Shown: positions 8,408-18,398 of the stretch, piece by piece
Layout of the letters: every line of letters starts with the position of its first letter
Numbering within the stretch: position 1 is the first letter of the stretch
Assembly: GCF_002876705.1 (NCBI RefSeq)
Contig: NZ_MDAG01000046.1
Location: 70,296 to 134,295 of the forward strand
DNA from: Enterovibrio norvegicus_B
GTDB taxonomy: Bacteria > Pseudomonadota > Gammaproteobacteria > Enterobacterales > Vibrionaceae
Length of the DNA: 64,000 nt
Direction of reading: 5' to 3'
The notes under the pieces: generated by a model
What the model saw: the letters and a program-made list of their open reading frames with translations, nothing else
Told to the model about the DNA's origin: nothing
Database searches by the model: none
Program-made: the position numbers and the translations under genes

Positions 8408-10759
8408 TTAATTTTTCAATCCGAACGGGCTGCGATATCCCAATGCATTGCCGCTTGCGGTACGGTAGCCAAAGCTAGCGCCGTCGCCCAAACCAAGGAG
8501 ACTGAATGACAGAGCAATACTGTTGTCATATCTCGCATCGTTGTTGATATTACTGCGTGACAGCAGGTATTCGTTGTAGCTCAGGCCTATCACCCAACAA
8601 TCGGAGCGGTAAGTAAAACCAAATTGGTTTTCAAGCATGATATTTTGCGTCAGGTCTTGGAAGTATTGACCTCTAAAGCTCACCCCTTTTCCGAGGGGAA
8701 AGCCAGTCACAATACCGGCTTGAGAAATACCGTCTTCTGTAATCAAGTCTAAATTTCCAGAGCCGATGGTGCTGGAAATATAGTCTTTTGAGACATAGCG
8801 ATAGCTGGTTTGAGCGAAGAAGCCCCCTCCACGATATTCCACGGTTGCATTACCAAACTGCAAGCTTTCGATATTGCTGTCATATTCCACAGAACCGCGA
8901 ACAAACCACTTATCATCAACGTTAAGCTCGGTCTCCACCGCCCATGCTGAGTAGTTGATAGAATTATCAGTCTCGCTATTTTTTCTATCAAGGTAGTAAA
9001 TTTGGCCAAAGGCAATGTTGAAACGCTCTTTGTACCTATCATCAAAGAAGCGAGAGGCAGCACCAATAGTAAATTGGTTCGCAGGGTTGATGTAATCCAC
9101 ACTGCTGAACTGATTCGCGCGAAATAGGCCGTAGTAGTCCGTTTGCAGTCGGGCCGTGTCATAGCCACCCCCCGAATAATTTACTGGGTTGTAGATACCA
9201 CTTTGATCAACGTCTTTGATGTAAAGGTATTGGACTTGAGGCTCCAACGTTTGGGTGTAATCACTTCCCAAAATAGAAGTATCACGCTCTAAGGTCACTA
9301 CGCTGTGCAATCTTGCCATCGGCACCACGCGAGACACCGTTGATTCCAGCGTTTCGCCATTTACCCCTTGTACACCATCAATGTTGGTTTGATCGTAATA
9401 GGTATAAAACACCTTACCTTCGGCGGTTGCTGTTAGCCATGGCAAGGTGTAAGGCAGAGTCAGTGTTGGCTCTACGTTAATACGTGTCGAATCGGGTTTG
9501 CTGTCATCGTCTGTAGCAAACTTGCTTATTTGGCTGGGCATAGAAAAATCTAAACCATAACCCATCTCAGGACGGTAGTAGTTAAAAACGAGCTGGGGCA
9601 GCAGGCGGTATACCGAGGCGTTGTCACTCAGCGCCTGGAAGTTTCGAACATTCAGCGTGCTGTTCCAGTTCTCTTCACGGTAAGACACACTGCCGGTTTG
9701 TAGCAAGGTGTTATCTTCACGGTTACCAACACGAGAATCGGTATGGCGCGTAAAATAATTGATGTCGCTGACCTTGCTGTAATCAACGTCATACTTCCAA
9801 TGATTTTGAATACCCGCATGTTGCCAGTTAAATCCCCAGCTTTTTGAGTAATCGGTATAGAGATCATCTTGGCCCATGTACTCAATGACCATTGAGCCTT
9901 TGCCGACTTCTGTTAGGTAGCGCGGCTCAATCGTTAAAAAGGTGCCACGATTTGACATGTATTTTGGCGTAATAACCATGTCCGTTTGTGGGTGAATGTT
10001 CCAATAAAATGGCGTTGAAAGTTCAACCCCATCATTATCATTCCAAGTAATTGATGGATATAAAAAGCCGGTCAGTCGACCATCTTCCACCGGTACGCGA
10101 AGGTACGGAAGATAGAAAACAGGCGTATCGAGCACTTCGAAACGCGCATGGTAGAGGTCGGCAAAGATATCACCGTCTTCTTTTTCTATTTTGCCCGCAC
10201 TGAAACGCCAGCTGTCATCGTTATCAGGGCACGTGGTGTAGGTTCCGTCTTCGAGTTCATAAAACGTGGTGCCATTTTTAAAAACGCGTTTCGCTTGCCC
10301 GCGTCCCGGCTCACACATCATTTGGTATTCAGCATCGAGCAGCGTGGTGTCTTCGGTATCTAAGTTACTTTGCAGCGACTTGCCAGAGACTGCCATTTCA
10401 CCATCGTGAAAATAGACATTGCCTTCGGCCGTCACAATATTTTCAGGTTGGCGCAAGGTGGCTGTGTCAGACTTCATGGTGCGATGACCTTGAGTCACGA
10501 CAACATCCCCGCTATAAATCGCCTTGTCATTTGCTTTCGCTTCTGCGCGATCGGCAACAATGGTGACAGGTTCGTTGTTAACGTCTTCGACTTGCTCTTT
10601 TTTATTAAGGCAGCGGTATTCTGGCGCGAGACAGGTATCCGTAGGGATTACCAGTGGTGCTTGGCCGTCCTGTGCGGCAGGATTCTCTTCCGCCATGGCT
10701 TGTCCATAGAGGGCAAAGCAGATCATGGTGGACAAAAAACTTCTTGCTGTCAGTGACAT
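8408..10759 (-). CDS. lptD: LPS-assembly outer-membrane protein LptD
   Basis: LptD, with LptE, inserts lipopolysaccharide into the outer leaflet of the outer membrane. The start at 10759 gives a signal peptide (MSLTARSFLSTMICFALYG) and 783 residues, nearly the E. coli length; the frame is open 32 codons further but without a signal. The N-terminal jelly-roll domain (EPVTIVADRAEAKANDKAIY) precedes a large beta-barrel. Cysteines are DTC and YRC near the mature N-terminus, MMC, TTCPDND, and a single C-terminal SDCWVIG where E. coli has a Cys pair, so the disulfide pattern may differ. First gene of the lptD-surA-pdxA-rsmA-apaGH run. Confidence 0.96.
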   Translation of the reverse strand: MSLTARSFLSTMICFALYGQAMAEENPAAQDGQAPLVIPTDTCLAPEYRCLNKKEQVEDVNNEPVTIVADRAEAKANDKAIYSGDVVVTQGHRTMKSDTATLRQPENIVTAEGNVYFHDGEMAVSGKSLQSNLDTEDTTLLDAEYQMMCEPGRGQAKRVFKNGTTFYELEDGTYTTCPDNDDSWRFSAGKIEKEDGDIFADLYHARFEVLDTPVFYLPYLRVPVEDGRLTGFLYPSITWNDNDGVELSTPFYWNIHPQTDMVITPKYMSNRGTFLTIEPRYLTEVGKGSMVIEYMGQDDLYTDYSKSWGFNWQHAGIQNHWKYDVDYSKVSDINYFTRHTDSRVGNREDNTLLQTGSVSYREENWNSTLNVRNFQALSDNASVYRLLPQLVFNYYRPEMGYGLDFSMPSQISKFATDDDSKPDSTRINVEPTLTLPYTLPWLTATAEGKVFYTYYDQTNIDGVQGVNGETLESTVSRVVPMARLHSVVTLERDTSILGSDYTQTLEPQVQYLYIKDVDQSGIYNPVNYSGGGYDTARLQTDYYGLFRANQFSSVDYINPANQFTIGAASRFFDDRYKERFNIAFGQIYYLDRKNSETDNSINYSAWAVETELNVDDKWFVRGSVEYDSNIESLQFGNATVEYRGGGFFAQTSYRYVSKDYISSTIGSGNLDLITEDGISQAGIVTGFPLGKGVSFRGQYFQDLTQNIMLENQFGFTYRSDCWVIGLSYNEYLLSRSNINNDARYDNSIALSFSLLGLGDGASFGYRTASGNALGYRSPFGLKN

Positions 10760-10930
10760 TAAAAACTCAATCCTGTTGTTGGCGTACAGCACTGGTATAC
10801 TCTTGCGCTGCGTCCTAGCAATTTTTGCTGAAAAATGTGGGTCATGATAATGCAAATTGCGTCTAACAGCACCTGCTAGGTTCCAGATGTCTGGCGCAAA
10901 TAAGATAAATCAACCAATAGAGAAAGATTG

Positions 10931-11749
10931 ATGATGGTTTGGGGGAAAGTGCTGGGGGCATTCTTTGGCTTCCTGCTGGGGAACATTCCGGGCTTATTGT
11001 TAGGCCTCTTCTTAGGTCATAAGTTCGATAAAGCGAAACAAAATGTCGCCTTTGGTGGTGGATTTCGTGGGGCGAGTCAACAACAGCGCCAGCAAGCGTA
11101 TTTTCATGGCGCCTTTGCTGTCATGGGACATGTGGCTAAAGCCAAAGGACAGGTCACTGAAAATGAGATCCGTTTAGCGTCAGAAATCATGGATCGCATG
11201 GGGCTGCAAGGCGAATCCCGCCGACAAGCACAAGATGCCTTTCGTGAAGGGAAAGACAGCGGCTTTCCGTTGGATGAGGTGCTGGATGACGTTCGCCGTA
11301 ACTGCGGAGGGCGTTTTGATCTCCTTCAATTTTTCCTCGAATTGCAAATTCAGGCAGCCTACGCCGATGGGTCGATGCACCCGAGTGAGCGACAGATTCT
11401 GTTTACTGTTGCGTCAGCACTGGGTTTTTCCCGCCAGCAGTTGGAGCAGCGTCTAGCCATGCAAGAAGCATCGTTTAAGTTTTATCGTCAAGGCGGTGGC
11501 AGCCAGCAACATTGGCAACCTGAGCATGCTGCCAACCGGGTACAAGATGCGTATAAAATCCTTGGTGTGGATGAAAATTCTACCGGACAAGACATTAAAC
11601 GTGCTCACCGCAAGCTGATGAATGAACATCACCCAGACAAACTGGTGGCGAAGGGCTTACCCCCTGAAATGATGGAAATGGCGAAACAAAAAGCCCAAGA
11701 AATCCAAGCGGCTTACGATCTCATCAAAAAGGAAAAGGGCTTCAAATAA
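10931..11749 (+). CDS. djlA: Membrane-anchored DnaJ-like co-chaperone DjlA
   Basis: DjlA is an inner-membrane J-protein that stimulates DnaK. The N-terminus has a single glycine-spaced membrane helix (VLGAFFGFLLGNIPGLLLG, about 5-28), as in the family's dimerising segment. A central TerB-like helical domain (about 55-180) precedes a C-terminal J domain (about 205-272) with the HPD motif in MNEHHPDKLV. The start is ATG 10931; ATG 10934 and TTG 10928 are also in frame. It is divergent from lptD, as in other gammaproteobacteria. Confidence 0.95.
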   Translation: MMVWGKVLGAFFGFLLGNIPGLLLGLFLGHKFDKAKQNVAFGGGFRGASQQQRQQAYFHGAFAVMGHVAKAKGQVTENEIRLASEIMDRMGLQGESRRQAQDAFREGKDSGFPLDEVLDDVRRNCGGRFDLLQFFLELQIQAAYADGSMHPSERQILFTVASALGFSRQQLEQRLAMQEASFKFYRQGGGSQQHWQPEHAANRVQDAYKILGVDENSTGQDIKRAHRKLMNEHHPDKLVAKGLPPEMMEMAKQKAQEIQAAYDLIKKEKGFK

Positions 11750-11772
11750 GCCCTTACTCACCTTTTCAAAAG

Positions 11773-11806
11773 ACGCTCAGAAGGTTATCGCCTTGAGCGT
11801 TTTTTC
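11773..11806 (+). terminator. Terminator of djlA
   Basis: The stem acgctca/tgagcgt with an inner agg/cct pairing is followed by TTTTTTCTT. The end of djlA itself forms a second short hairpin (aagggct / agccctt). Confidence 0.8.
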
Positions 11807-11833
11807 TTCACACGTCATCCTGAACGCGCTGCA

Positions 11834-12787
11834 TCAAACCAGGTTTTGAGGTGCTCCTGCGATAAACGCATCGAGGTTCTCAATCAATATGTTGGCCAGT
11901 GTTTGGAGACTGGAATCTGAACCCCAAGCGACATGGGGGGTTAAAATGAGATTCGGCATACCCGCATGGGCAAGTAATGGATTGCTGAGCGATGCGGGCT
12001 CTTGCGTGAACACGTCTACTCCCGCACCTGCAATGTCGCCTTTTTTCAGCGCTTCAACGAGTGCGAATTCGTCGACTAGCCCGCCACGTCCGGTATTGAT
12101 CAATATGGCTGAAGGTTTCATGCGTTCAAGCTCTTCTCGACCAATGAGGTTGGATGTCGAGGTATCGAGAGGGCAATGCAAAGTGACGATGTCCGCGTGC
12201 TCTAACAGGGTATTAAACGAGACATAGCCGTCACGGATGGCGATGGCACCTTTGCGTTCTGCTTTGAGGACCGTCATGCCAACGGCGTTTGCTAACGCTT
12301 CAACCCCTTGTCCTAAACTGCCTGATCCCACAATACCAATCGTTGAGCCTGCAATGTCACCGATCGGGTGCGTGAAAAAGCAAAACTGGTTTTTTTGTTG
12401 CCAAACGCCGTCTTCAATATCGCGATGATACGCCGTGAGGTTGCGGCGAAGGGCAAAGCATAATGCCATCACATGTTCGGGAACAGAACGCGTCGCATAG
12501 CCGCGTATGTTGCACACAGGCAGCTTGTGCTCGTGACACCACGTCAGATCAATATTGTTGTAACCCGTCGCTGAAACAGCAATGAGCTTAAGGTGAGGGA
12601 GTTGACTTAGCGTATTTGCATCTAAAACGACTTTGTTGACGATCACCATGGTGGCATCAGTAAGACGTTCAATAACCTGATGGGGTGCTGTTTCTTGGTA
12701 GCTTATCCATTGATGATCAAACGACGGTGTCGGGATGTGGATATGAGCAGGGATAGTGGCACTGTCGAGAAAGACGATCTTTTCCAT
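11834..12787 (-). CDS. D-2-hydroxyacid dehydrogenase (NAD-dependent)
   Basis: A 317-residue member of the D-isomer-specific 2-hydroxyacid dehydrogenases, most like glycerate/hydroxypyruvate reductases. The Rossmann motif is GIVGSGSLGQGVEALA. The catalytic triad is visible as Arg in NTGRGGLVDE, Glu in DVFTQEP and His in LILTPHVAWGS. Start 12787 is preceded by AAGGAAG; the frame is open 13 codons further without a better site. It follows rluA by 41 bases on the same strand, so they may be cotranscribed. The exact substrate cannot be told from sequence, so no symbol is given. Confidence 0.88.
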   Translation of the reverse strand: MEKIVFLDSATIPAHIHIPTPSFDHQWISYQETAPHQVIERLTDATMVIVNKVVLDANTLSQLPHLKLIAVSATGYNNIDLTWCHEHKLPVCNIRGYATRSVPEHVMALCFALRRNLTAYHRDIEDGVWQQKNQFCFFTHPIGDIAGSTIGIVGSGSLGQGVEALANAVGMTVLKAERKGAIAIRDGYVSFNTLLEHADIVTLHCPLDTSTSNLIGREELERMKPSAILINTGRGGLVDEFALVEALKKGDIAGAGVDVFTQEPASLSNPLLAHAGMPNLILTPHVAWGSDSSLQTLANILIENLDAFIAGAPQNLV

Positions 12788-12828
12788 GGCGGACTTCCTT
12801 TTTCCGCCACTGTAAAAGGTCGTCACCG

Positions 12829-13551
12829 TTATTTCAATAAGCTCGGGTCAGCTTCGATACCGCGTGTGACCAAAGTATCGCTCGGTGCATTTTTGTAAAA
12901 TTCACAAGGCGCAGACAGATGCATGGGCTCGCCAGATCCTGGGTGCAAAAATGCGAGTTCAGCGGCATGAAGTTGAAGTCTTGGCGAATACCTCAGTACG
13001 TGAGGGGGGGCATAAAAATCATCGCCCACAATAGGGTGATCGAGAGAAAGCATGTGTACGCGAAGCTGGTGTGATCGGCCAGTGATCGGCAGCAAACGCA
13101 ACAAGGTGGTTTTCTTCTCACGTTTAATCACTTCGTAGTCGGTCACAGACGGTTTGCCGTGTTCGAAGCAGACCTTTTGTAACGGACGGTTTGGCCAATC
13201 GCAGATCAACGGCAGATCGATACGATCCGCATCTTGCTCAACCATACCCCAAACACGTGCGTAGTATAGTTTGTGTGTCACGCGCTCACGAAATTGGGCT
13301 TTTAGGTGGCGCTCAGCATCTTTGTGTTTGCCAAACACGATCAAGCCTGACGTCGACATATCGAGACGATGTACTAATTCGGCATCTGGGTATTCCGTTT
13401 TAATGCGAGACCAAGCACTGTCGTAATGCGCCGGATCGCGGCCAGGGTTCGTCAGCAAACCGCTTGGTTTGTTGATGGCAATGATGTCGTCATCCTGATA
13501 AATAACATCTAGCCAAGGCTCCGTTGGCGGATTGTAGATAAAATCGCTCAT
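12829..13551 (-). CDS. rluA: Dual-specificity pseudouridine synthase RluA
   Basis: Converts U746 in 23S rRNA and U32 in several tRNAs to pseudouridine. The 240-residue protein lacks an S4 domain, as RluA does. It has the catalytic-Asp motif HRLDMSTSGLIVFGK, the TGRSHQLRVHM motif and the N-terminal AINKPSGLLTNPGR. Its length and the missing S4 domain favour RluA over RluC or RluD. It lies downstream of rapA but is separated from it by a terminator. Confidence 0.92.
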   Translation of the reverse strand: MSDFIYNPPTEPWLDVIYQDDDIIAINKPSGLLTNPGRDPAHYDSAWSRIKTEYPDAELVHRLDMSTSGLIVFGKHKDAERHLKAQFRERVTHKLYYARVWGMVEQDADRIDLPLICDWPNRPLQKVCFEHGKPSVTDYEVIKREKKTTLLRLLPITGRSHQLRVHMLSLDHPIVGDDFYAPPHVLRYSPRLQLHAAELAFLHPGSGEPMHLSAPCEFYKNAPSDTLVTRGIEADPSLLK

Positions 13552-13628
13552 GTTTTCGCTCGATATTTGGACGGCCGGAAGTGTAGCACGACAGGCTTGA
13601 AAGAGAAGAGAGACAAAGGGGCACAGAG

Positions 13629-13660
13629 AAAAAAGAAGGCACAGCCGAAGCCGTGCCTTT
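13629..13660 (-). terminator. Terminator of rapA
   Basis: The stem aaggcac/gtgcctt (13636-13642 with 13653-13659, inner gcc/ggc) reads on the minus strand into TTCTTTTTTC, just after the rapA stop. Confidence 0.88.
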
Positions 13661-13689
13661 TGAGTTTCCGGGTTACACGTTAGCGCTGA

Positions 13690-16605
13690 TTATTGATGGC
13701 TAACCACAATGACACGCAGCGCGTCGAGGCGAACTTGTGCTTGGTTTATGTAGCCACGCAAATCGCCCATTTGTGATTCCAAACTTTCCAACTCATCGTC
13801 ACGAATGTTTGGGTTTACCGCTTTTAGGGCTTGAAGGCGATCAAGCTCTGCACGCAATTTCTGTGTCATTTCCACTTCCGCATTCTCTTTCACGGTCGCG
13901 AGCTGCTTTTGCGCCATTGGGTCGGCCAGTTCAATCAAGCCATGGATTTGGGTTTGAATGGATGACACCAGTTTGCTCGCCAAATGACGGTTAACAGGGC
14001 TTAGCTGACGGTGGAAGCCTTCAAACTCCACTTTCTCCGCCAAATTGTTGCCGCTTGCATCCAATAGAACGCGAATCGGTGTTGCGGGTAGGAATTGATG
14101 GATACCTGAACTTTTCGGTGCTTGCGCATCGGCAACAAACAGCATTTCCAAAAACAGTGTACCTACCGGTAGCGCTTTGTTTTTCAACAATGAAACCGCG
14201 GTTGTCCCTACATCTTCTGACAGTATCAAGTCGATACCGCCTTGGATCATTGGGTGTTCCCAGCTCATGAAGCGCATGTCTTCGCGAGACAGTGCCGTTT
14301 CACGATCGAAGGTTATGGTGCAGCCTTCGTCTGACAGTCCTGGGTAGCTAGAAACCAGCATGTGCTCAGAGGGGGTAACCACAATGGCGTTCTCGCCTTT
14401 GTCGTCTTGGTTCAAACCTACGGTATCGAACAGACCCAATGCGAACGTCACTAAGTTTGTATCGCCATCAAAAGAGGCAATCTTCTCAGCCAATGCTTTC
14501 GCTTCATCGCCGCCGTTAGAGTGCATTTCCAATAAACGGTCACGGCCTTTCTCTAGTGAGGCTTTCAAGCGGTGGTGCATTTCGGCACTGGTTTCAATCA
14601 AAGTGTCCAGTGATTCATCAATGCTGCCTTTGGCTAGCAGTGTCAAAAGGTCACTTTGAACATGTTCAAACACGGCGCGACCCGTCGGACAGGTTTCTTC
14701 AAACGCATTCAGGCCTTCGTTGTACCAACGCGCCAGCAAGGCTTGCGATGTGCCTTCCATGAAAGGCACGTGAATTTCAATATCACGTTGCTGACCAATA
14801 CGGTCAAGACGGCCGATACGTTGTTCCAACAAGTCAGGGTTCATCGGTAAATCGAACATGACCAATTGGTTTGCGAACTGGAAGTTACGGCCTTCTGAGC
14901 CAATCTCTGAACAGATCAGTACTTGCGCACCGCTCTCTTCTTGTGCGAAGTAGGCTGCCGCTTTGTCGCGCTCTAGAATAGACATGCCTTCGTGGAATAC
15001 CGTGCCACGGATGCCTTCACGTTCACGCAACGCTTGTTCAAGAGACAGCGCCGTTTGCGCACGAGAACAAATCACCAGTACTTTTTCGTTGCGGTTCGAT
15101 TTAAGTAAATCTAGTAACCAATCGATACGCGGGTCGAAGCCCCACCAGCTGGCATTTTCGCCTTCGAATTGTTGGTAGATATCTTCTGGGTACAACCATT
15201 GCACGGCTTTTTGTTCAATGCTTTGGCTGCCGCCCATCATGCCTGCTACGCGCATTGCAGTTTGGTATTGGCTTGGTAATGCCAATGGGTACACGTTCAA
15301 ATGGCGTTCAGGGAAACCTTGGATCGCAGCACGGGTGTTACGGAACAAAACGCGTCCGGTACCGTGACGGTCCATGAGGTTGTCAATCAATTCGTTACGG
15401 GCATCGCGGCGTTGTTGGTCTTCCACATCGCCGGCTTCAATGATGCGCAGCAAGGGTTCAACATCTTGTTCAGACAGCAATTCAGTGATGCTGTTTTTCG
15501 CGTCATTGCTCAAGGCATCAGTAGACAACAATTGGCTTACCGCATCCGCAACAGGCGCATATTGGCGCTCTTCGTCGACGAACGCTTGGTAATCGTAAAA
15601 GCGATCAGGGTCGAGTAGGCGAAGACGTGCAAAGTGGCTTTCATGGCCCAATTGTTCAGGCGTTGCAGTAAGCAGCAGTACGCCAGGCGTGTTTTCAGCA
15701 ATGCCTTCGATCACTTGGTATTCGCGGCTTGGTTTTGCTTCGCTCCACTCAAGGTGATGCGCTTCATCAACCACTAACAGATCCCATTCACCTTCTGCGG
15801 CTTGTTCAGCGCGTTTACGGCTCTTGCGAAGGAAATCTAATGAGCACAGCACCAATTGCGCGGTATCAAATGGGTTGTCAGCGTCGGCAAAGGCTTCAAT
15901 ACAGCGCTCTTCGTCAAACACAGAAAAATGTAGGTTGAAGCGACGAAGCATTTCAACCAACCATTGGTGCTGCAATGTTTCAGGCACAACCACCAGAATA
16001 CGAGAAGCTCGACCTGACAACACTTGCTGGTGGATGATCATGCCCGCTTCGATGGTTTTACCTAGGCCTACTTCATCGGCAAGTAAAACGCGCGGTGCGT
16101 GACGACGACCCACTTCATGTGCAATGAAAAGCTGGTGCGGTATCAAGCCTGCACGCATACCACACAGGCCACGCATTGGGCTCTTGTGTTGCTCATATTG
16201 GTTTTTCAATGCGCGATAGCGAAGTGCAAAGCGATCCATCCGGTCTATTTGACCAGCGAACAGTTTATCTTGAGGTTTATTAAATCGGATGTGGTGATTG
16301 AGCAGAATTTCGCGCAGTTGCACGTTTTCTTCACCGGTGTCAGTACGGGTACCGATATACGTAAGTACACCTTGTTGCTCAGTGACCTGTTCAACGTTTA
16401 GCGACCAACCTTCGTGGCTTTCAATGGCGTCACCCACATTGAACATCACACGGGTAATGGGTGCATCACTGCTGGCGTATAAGCGGTTTTCTTCGCTGGC
16501 CGGAAACATGAGGGTCACGGTGCGTGCGTCAATGGCGACGACAGTACCTAGACCAAGATCACTTTCAGTATCGCTGATCCAACGTTGTCCGATGGCGTAT
16601 GACAT
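13690..16605 (-). CDS. rapA: RNA polymerase-associated SWI2/SNF2 ATPase RapA
   Basis: RapA (HepA) binds RNA polymerase and recycles it after transcription. The 971-residue length is close to E. coli RapA. After N-terminal Tudor-like domains come the SNF2 motor blocks: Walker A LADEVGLGKTIEAG (about 173-186), the DEAH box VDEAHHLEW (about 278), LLLTATPEQLG, and in the second lobe EIGSEGRNFQ and RIGRLDRIGQ. The long C-terminal extension is typical of the bacterial RNAP-bound branch. It is divergent from the PIN-PhoH gene and ends in its own terminator. Confidence 0.97.
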   Translation of the reverse strand: MSYAIGQRWISDTESDLGLGTVVAIDARTVTLMFPASEENRLYASSDAPITRVMFNVGDAIESHEGWSLNVEQVTEQQGVLTYIGTRTDTGEENVQLREILLNHHIRFNKPQDKLFAGQIDRMDRFALRYRALKNQYEQHKSPMRGLCGMRAGLIPHQLFIAHEVGRRHAPRVLLADEVGLGKTIEAGMIIHQQVLSGRASRILVVVPETLQHQWLVEMLRRFNLHFSVFDEERCIEAFADADNPFDTAQLVLCSLDFLRKSRKRAEQAAEGEWDLLVVDEAHHLEWSEAKPSREYQVIEGIAENTPGVLLLTATPEQLGHESHFARLRLLDPDRFYDYQAFVDEERQYAPVADAVSQLLSTDALSNDAKNSITELLSEQDVEPLLRIIEAGDVEDQQRRDARNELIDNLMDRHGTGRVLFRNTRAAIQGFPERHLNVYPLALPSQYQTAMRVAGMMGGSQSIEQKAVQWLYPEDIYQQFEGENASWWGFDPRIDWLLDLLKSNRNEKVLVICSRAQTALSLEQALREREGIRGTVFHEGMSILERDKAAAYFAQEESGAQVLICSEIGSEGRNFQFANQLVMFDLPMNPDLLEQRIGRLDRIGQQRDIEIHVPFMEGTSQALLARWYNEGLNAFEETCPTGRAVFEHVQSDLLTLLAKGSIDESLDTLIETSAEMHHRLKASLEKGRDRLLEMHSNGGDEAKALAEKIASFDGDTNLVTFALGLFDTVGLNQDDKGENAIVVTPSEHMLVSSYPGLSDEGCTITFDRETALSREDMRFMSWEHPMIQGGIDLILSEDVGTTAVSLLKNKALPVGTLFLEMLFVADAQAPKSSGIHQFLPATPIRVLLDASGNNLAEKVEFEGFHRQLSPVNRHLASKLVSSIQTQIHGLIELADPMAQKQLATVKENAEVEMTQKLRAELDRLQALKAVNPNIRDDELESLESQMGDLRGYINQAQVRLDALRVIVVSHQ

Positions 16606-16721
16606 AGGGAGAGAAACCTCTGGTTAAAGCTGACTTAATTCGAAACTACAGGCCCCAGATGAGAACTACAGTGTAGGCCATGATTCGCATGGCGAAAATG
16701 GCCGACAATGGTACTTGAAGT

Positions 16722-16737
16722 TGTGAGCATGGTCACG
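16722..16737. promoter_or_regulatory. Candidate CRP site
   Basis: TGTGAGCATGGTCACG matches the CRP consensus TGTGA-N6-TCACA at nine of ten positions. It lies in the 332-base region between divergent rapA and the PIN-PhoH gene, about 200 bases upstream of the latter. No other clear element was seen in that region. Confidence 0.45.
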
Positions 16738-16937
16738 GTCAAAGTAGGAATTTCGGGCTGAGTAACAGATAAGTAACATTTTAATGAAAATGTGCAGTAG
16801 TCGACGTGTAATACGCCGAATTTGTCTTACGATTAAGATAATACCCAATTGACCTACGCTACACGGTAAAAACGGGTAGTGGTGAGTTGGGGAAGATGTG
16901 GGGTAACCCACGTGCCTGTACTACCAAGGAGGTGCCT

Positions 16938-18311
16938 ATGGGCGATGCCGATCGGAAATTCTTTGTGCTAGATACCAATATCTTGCTTCATGAACCTTTC
17001 GCCATCTATTCGTTCCAAGAACACGATGTGGTCATTCCGATGACCGTCCTAGAAGAACTCGACCGAATCAAAGACAGTAAACGTGACATCGCCCGCGATG
17101 CACGTGTTGCGATTCGAGCGCTCGAAGACATCTTCAAGGATGCAACGCCCGATCAAATTACCGAAGGTATTGTGGTCGGTAAGGAAGGCGGTACCGGTAC
17201 TGTCTCCATTGTTGCAGACTTTGAAATCAAAGAAACGGTACAAGCCTTCGCGGACAAAGCGGGTGATAACCGAATCCTGAATGCCGTGTTATTCCTCCAA
17301 GCCAAACGTGCTCCTCGAAAAGTGGTTCTCGTCACCAAAGACATTAACATGCGACTACGCGCCAAAGGGGCGGGTGTGTTGTATGTAGAGGATTACCGTA
17401 CCGACCAATTGATTGATGATGTGAAGTTACTGACCAAAGGTTTCCAAATCGTTGAAGGTAACTTCTGGGACAAAGTGGGTCAGGTTGAAACGCAAAACAG
17501 CGGCCGTACCACGTTGCATACTGTGCCTCGTGAGTTGGTTGAAAATACCTATGTAAACCAGTATCTACTGGATGAAAGTGAAGACTTTGCAGGACGTGTG
17601 GTTGCACTTAGCGACCAAGAAATGCAATTGAAAGACATCAGTCGCGAACGCTTAATGCACCGAGAGGCATGGGGCGTGCGGCCGAAGAACATTTATCAGG
17701 GAATGGCGGTAGACGCCTTGCTCGATCCTCATGTTGACCTTGTTATTCTCACCGGCCCTGCTGGGTGTGGTAAAACCATTCTTGCGATGGCTGCTGCGCT
17801 TGAACAAGTGGTTGAGAAGGGCATGTATGACAAAATTATCGTGACGCGAAACACACCAGAAATTGCGGAATCGATAGGCTTCTTACCGGGCACGGAAGAA
17901 GAAAAAATGATGCCTTGGTTAGGGGCGGTTACCGATACGCTTGAGGCGTTGCACAAGAACGACGAGTGCACTGAAGGCTCAATGCGTTACATCATGGATA
18001 AAGCGAATCTTCAATTTAAGTCGATTAACTTTATGCGCGGGCGCTCTATTCAAAATGCGTTTGTGATCCTTGATGAGTGTCAGAACCTGACGGCATCACA
18101 GCTAAAAACCATCATCACACGTTGTGGTGAAGGCACGAAGATCGTCTGCTCCGGTAACTTGGCGCAGATTGATAGTCCATACCTCACCCCAGTAACATCG
18201 GGGCTCACTTACATTGTAGAGCGCTTCAAAAACTTTGAAGGCAGTGCATGCGTCTATCTCAACGGTGTTGTGCGTAGTCGCTTGGCAGAGTTTGCAGAAG
18301 AGAATTTGTAA
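16938..18311 (+). CDS. PIN domain - PhoH ATPase fusion protein
   Basis: A 457-residue protein of the PhoH2-like type, joining an N-terminal PIN ribonuclease domain (about 8-150; VLDTNILLHEP with the first catalytic Asp at 12, EELDRIKDS, GDNRILNA) to a C-terminal PhoH ATPase domain. Walker A is GPAGCGKT at about 273-280 and Walker B is VILDECQN near 376-383. Such fusions are reported or predicted to unwind and cleave RNA. The start at 16938 is fixed by a near-perfect AAGGAGGTG. It stands alone, with a terminator after it and a possible CRP site before it. Role in this organism unknown. Confidence 0.9.
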   Translation: MGDADRKFFVLDTNILLHEPFAIYSFQEHDVVIPMTVLEELDRIKDSKRDIARDARVAIRALEDIFKDATPDQITEGIVVGKEGGTGTVSIVADFEIKETVQAFADKAGDNRILNAVLFLQAKRAPRKVVLVTKDINMRLRAKGAGVLYVEDYRTDQLIDDVKLLTKGFQIVEGNFWDKVGQVETQNSGRTTLHTVPRELVENTYVNQYLLDESEDFAGRVVALSDQEMQLKDISRERLMHREAWGVRPKNIYQGMAVDALLDPHVDLVILTGPAGCGKTILAMAAALEQVVEKGMYDKIIVTRNTPEIAESIGFLPGTEEEKMMPWLGAVTDTLEALHKNDECTEGSMRYIMDKANLQFKSINFMRGRSIQNAFVILDECQNLTASQLKTIITRCGEGTKIVCSGNLAQIDSPYLTPVTSGLTYIVERFKNFEGSACVYLNGVVRSRLAEFAEENL

Positions 18312-18339
18312 TCCTGATTTAGGACAGGCCAAATGTAAG

Positions 18340-18368
18340 AAAAAAGCTGCCAATCGGCAGCTTTTTTA
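18340..18368 (+). terminator. Terminator of the PIN-PhoH gene
   Basis: The perfect ten-base stem aaaagctgcc/ggcagctttt is followed by TTTTTTATA. The A-rich left side could also serve the minus-strand gene that ends at 18399. Confidence 0.9.
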
Positions 18369-18398
18369 TATTTGGTGATAGGGGAAGCCTTCTCGACA

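Noticed and set aside
14556..14850. Several open frames antisense to rapA
   Set aside because: They are shadows of the third-position bias of rapA; no homology or ribosome sites seen.
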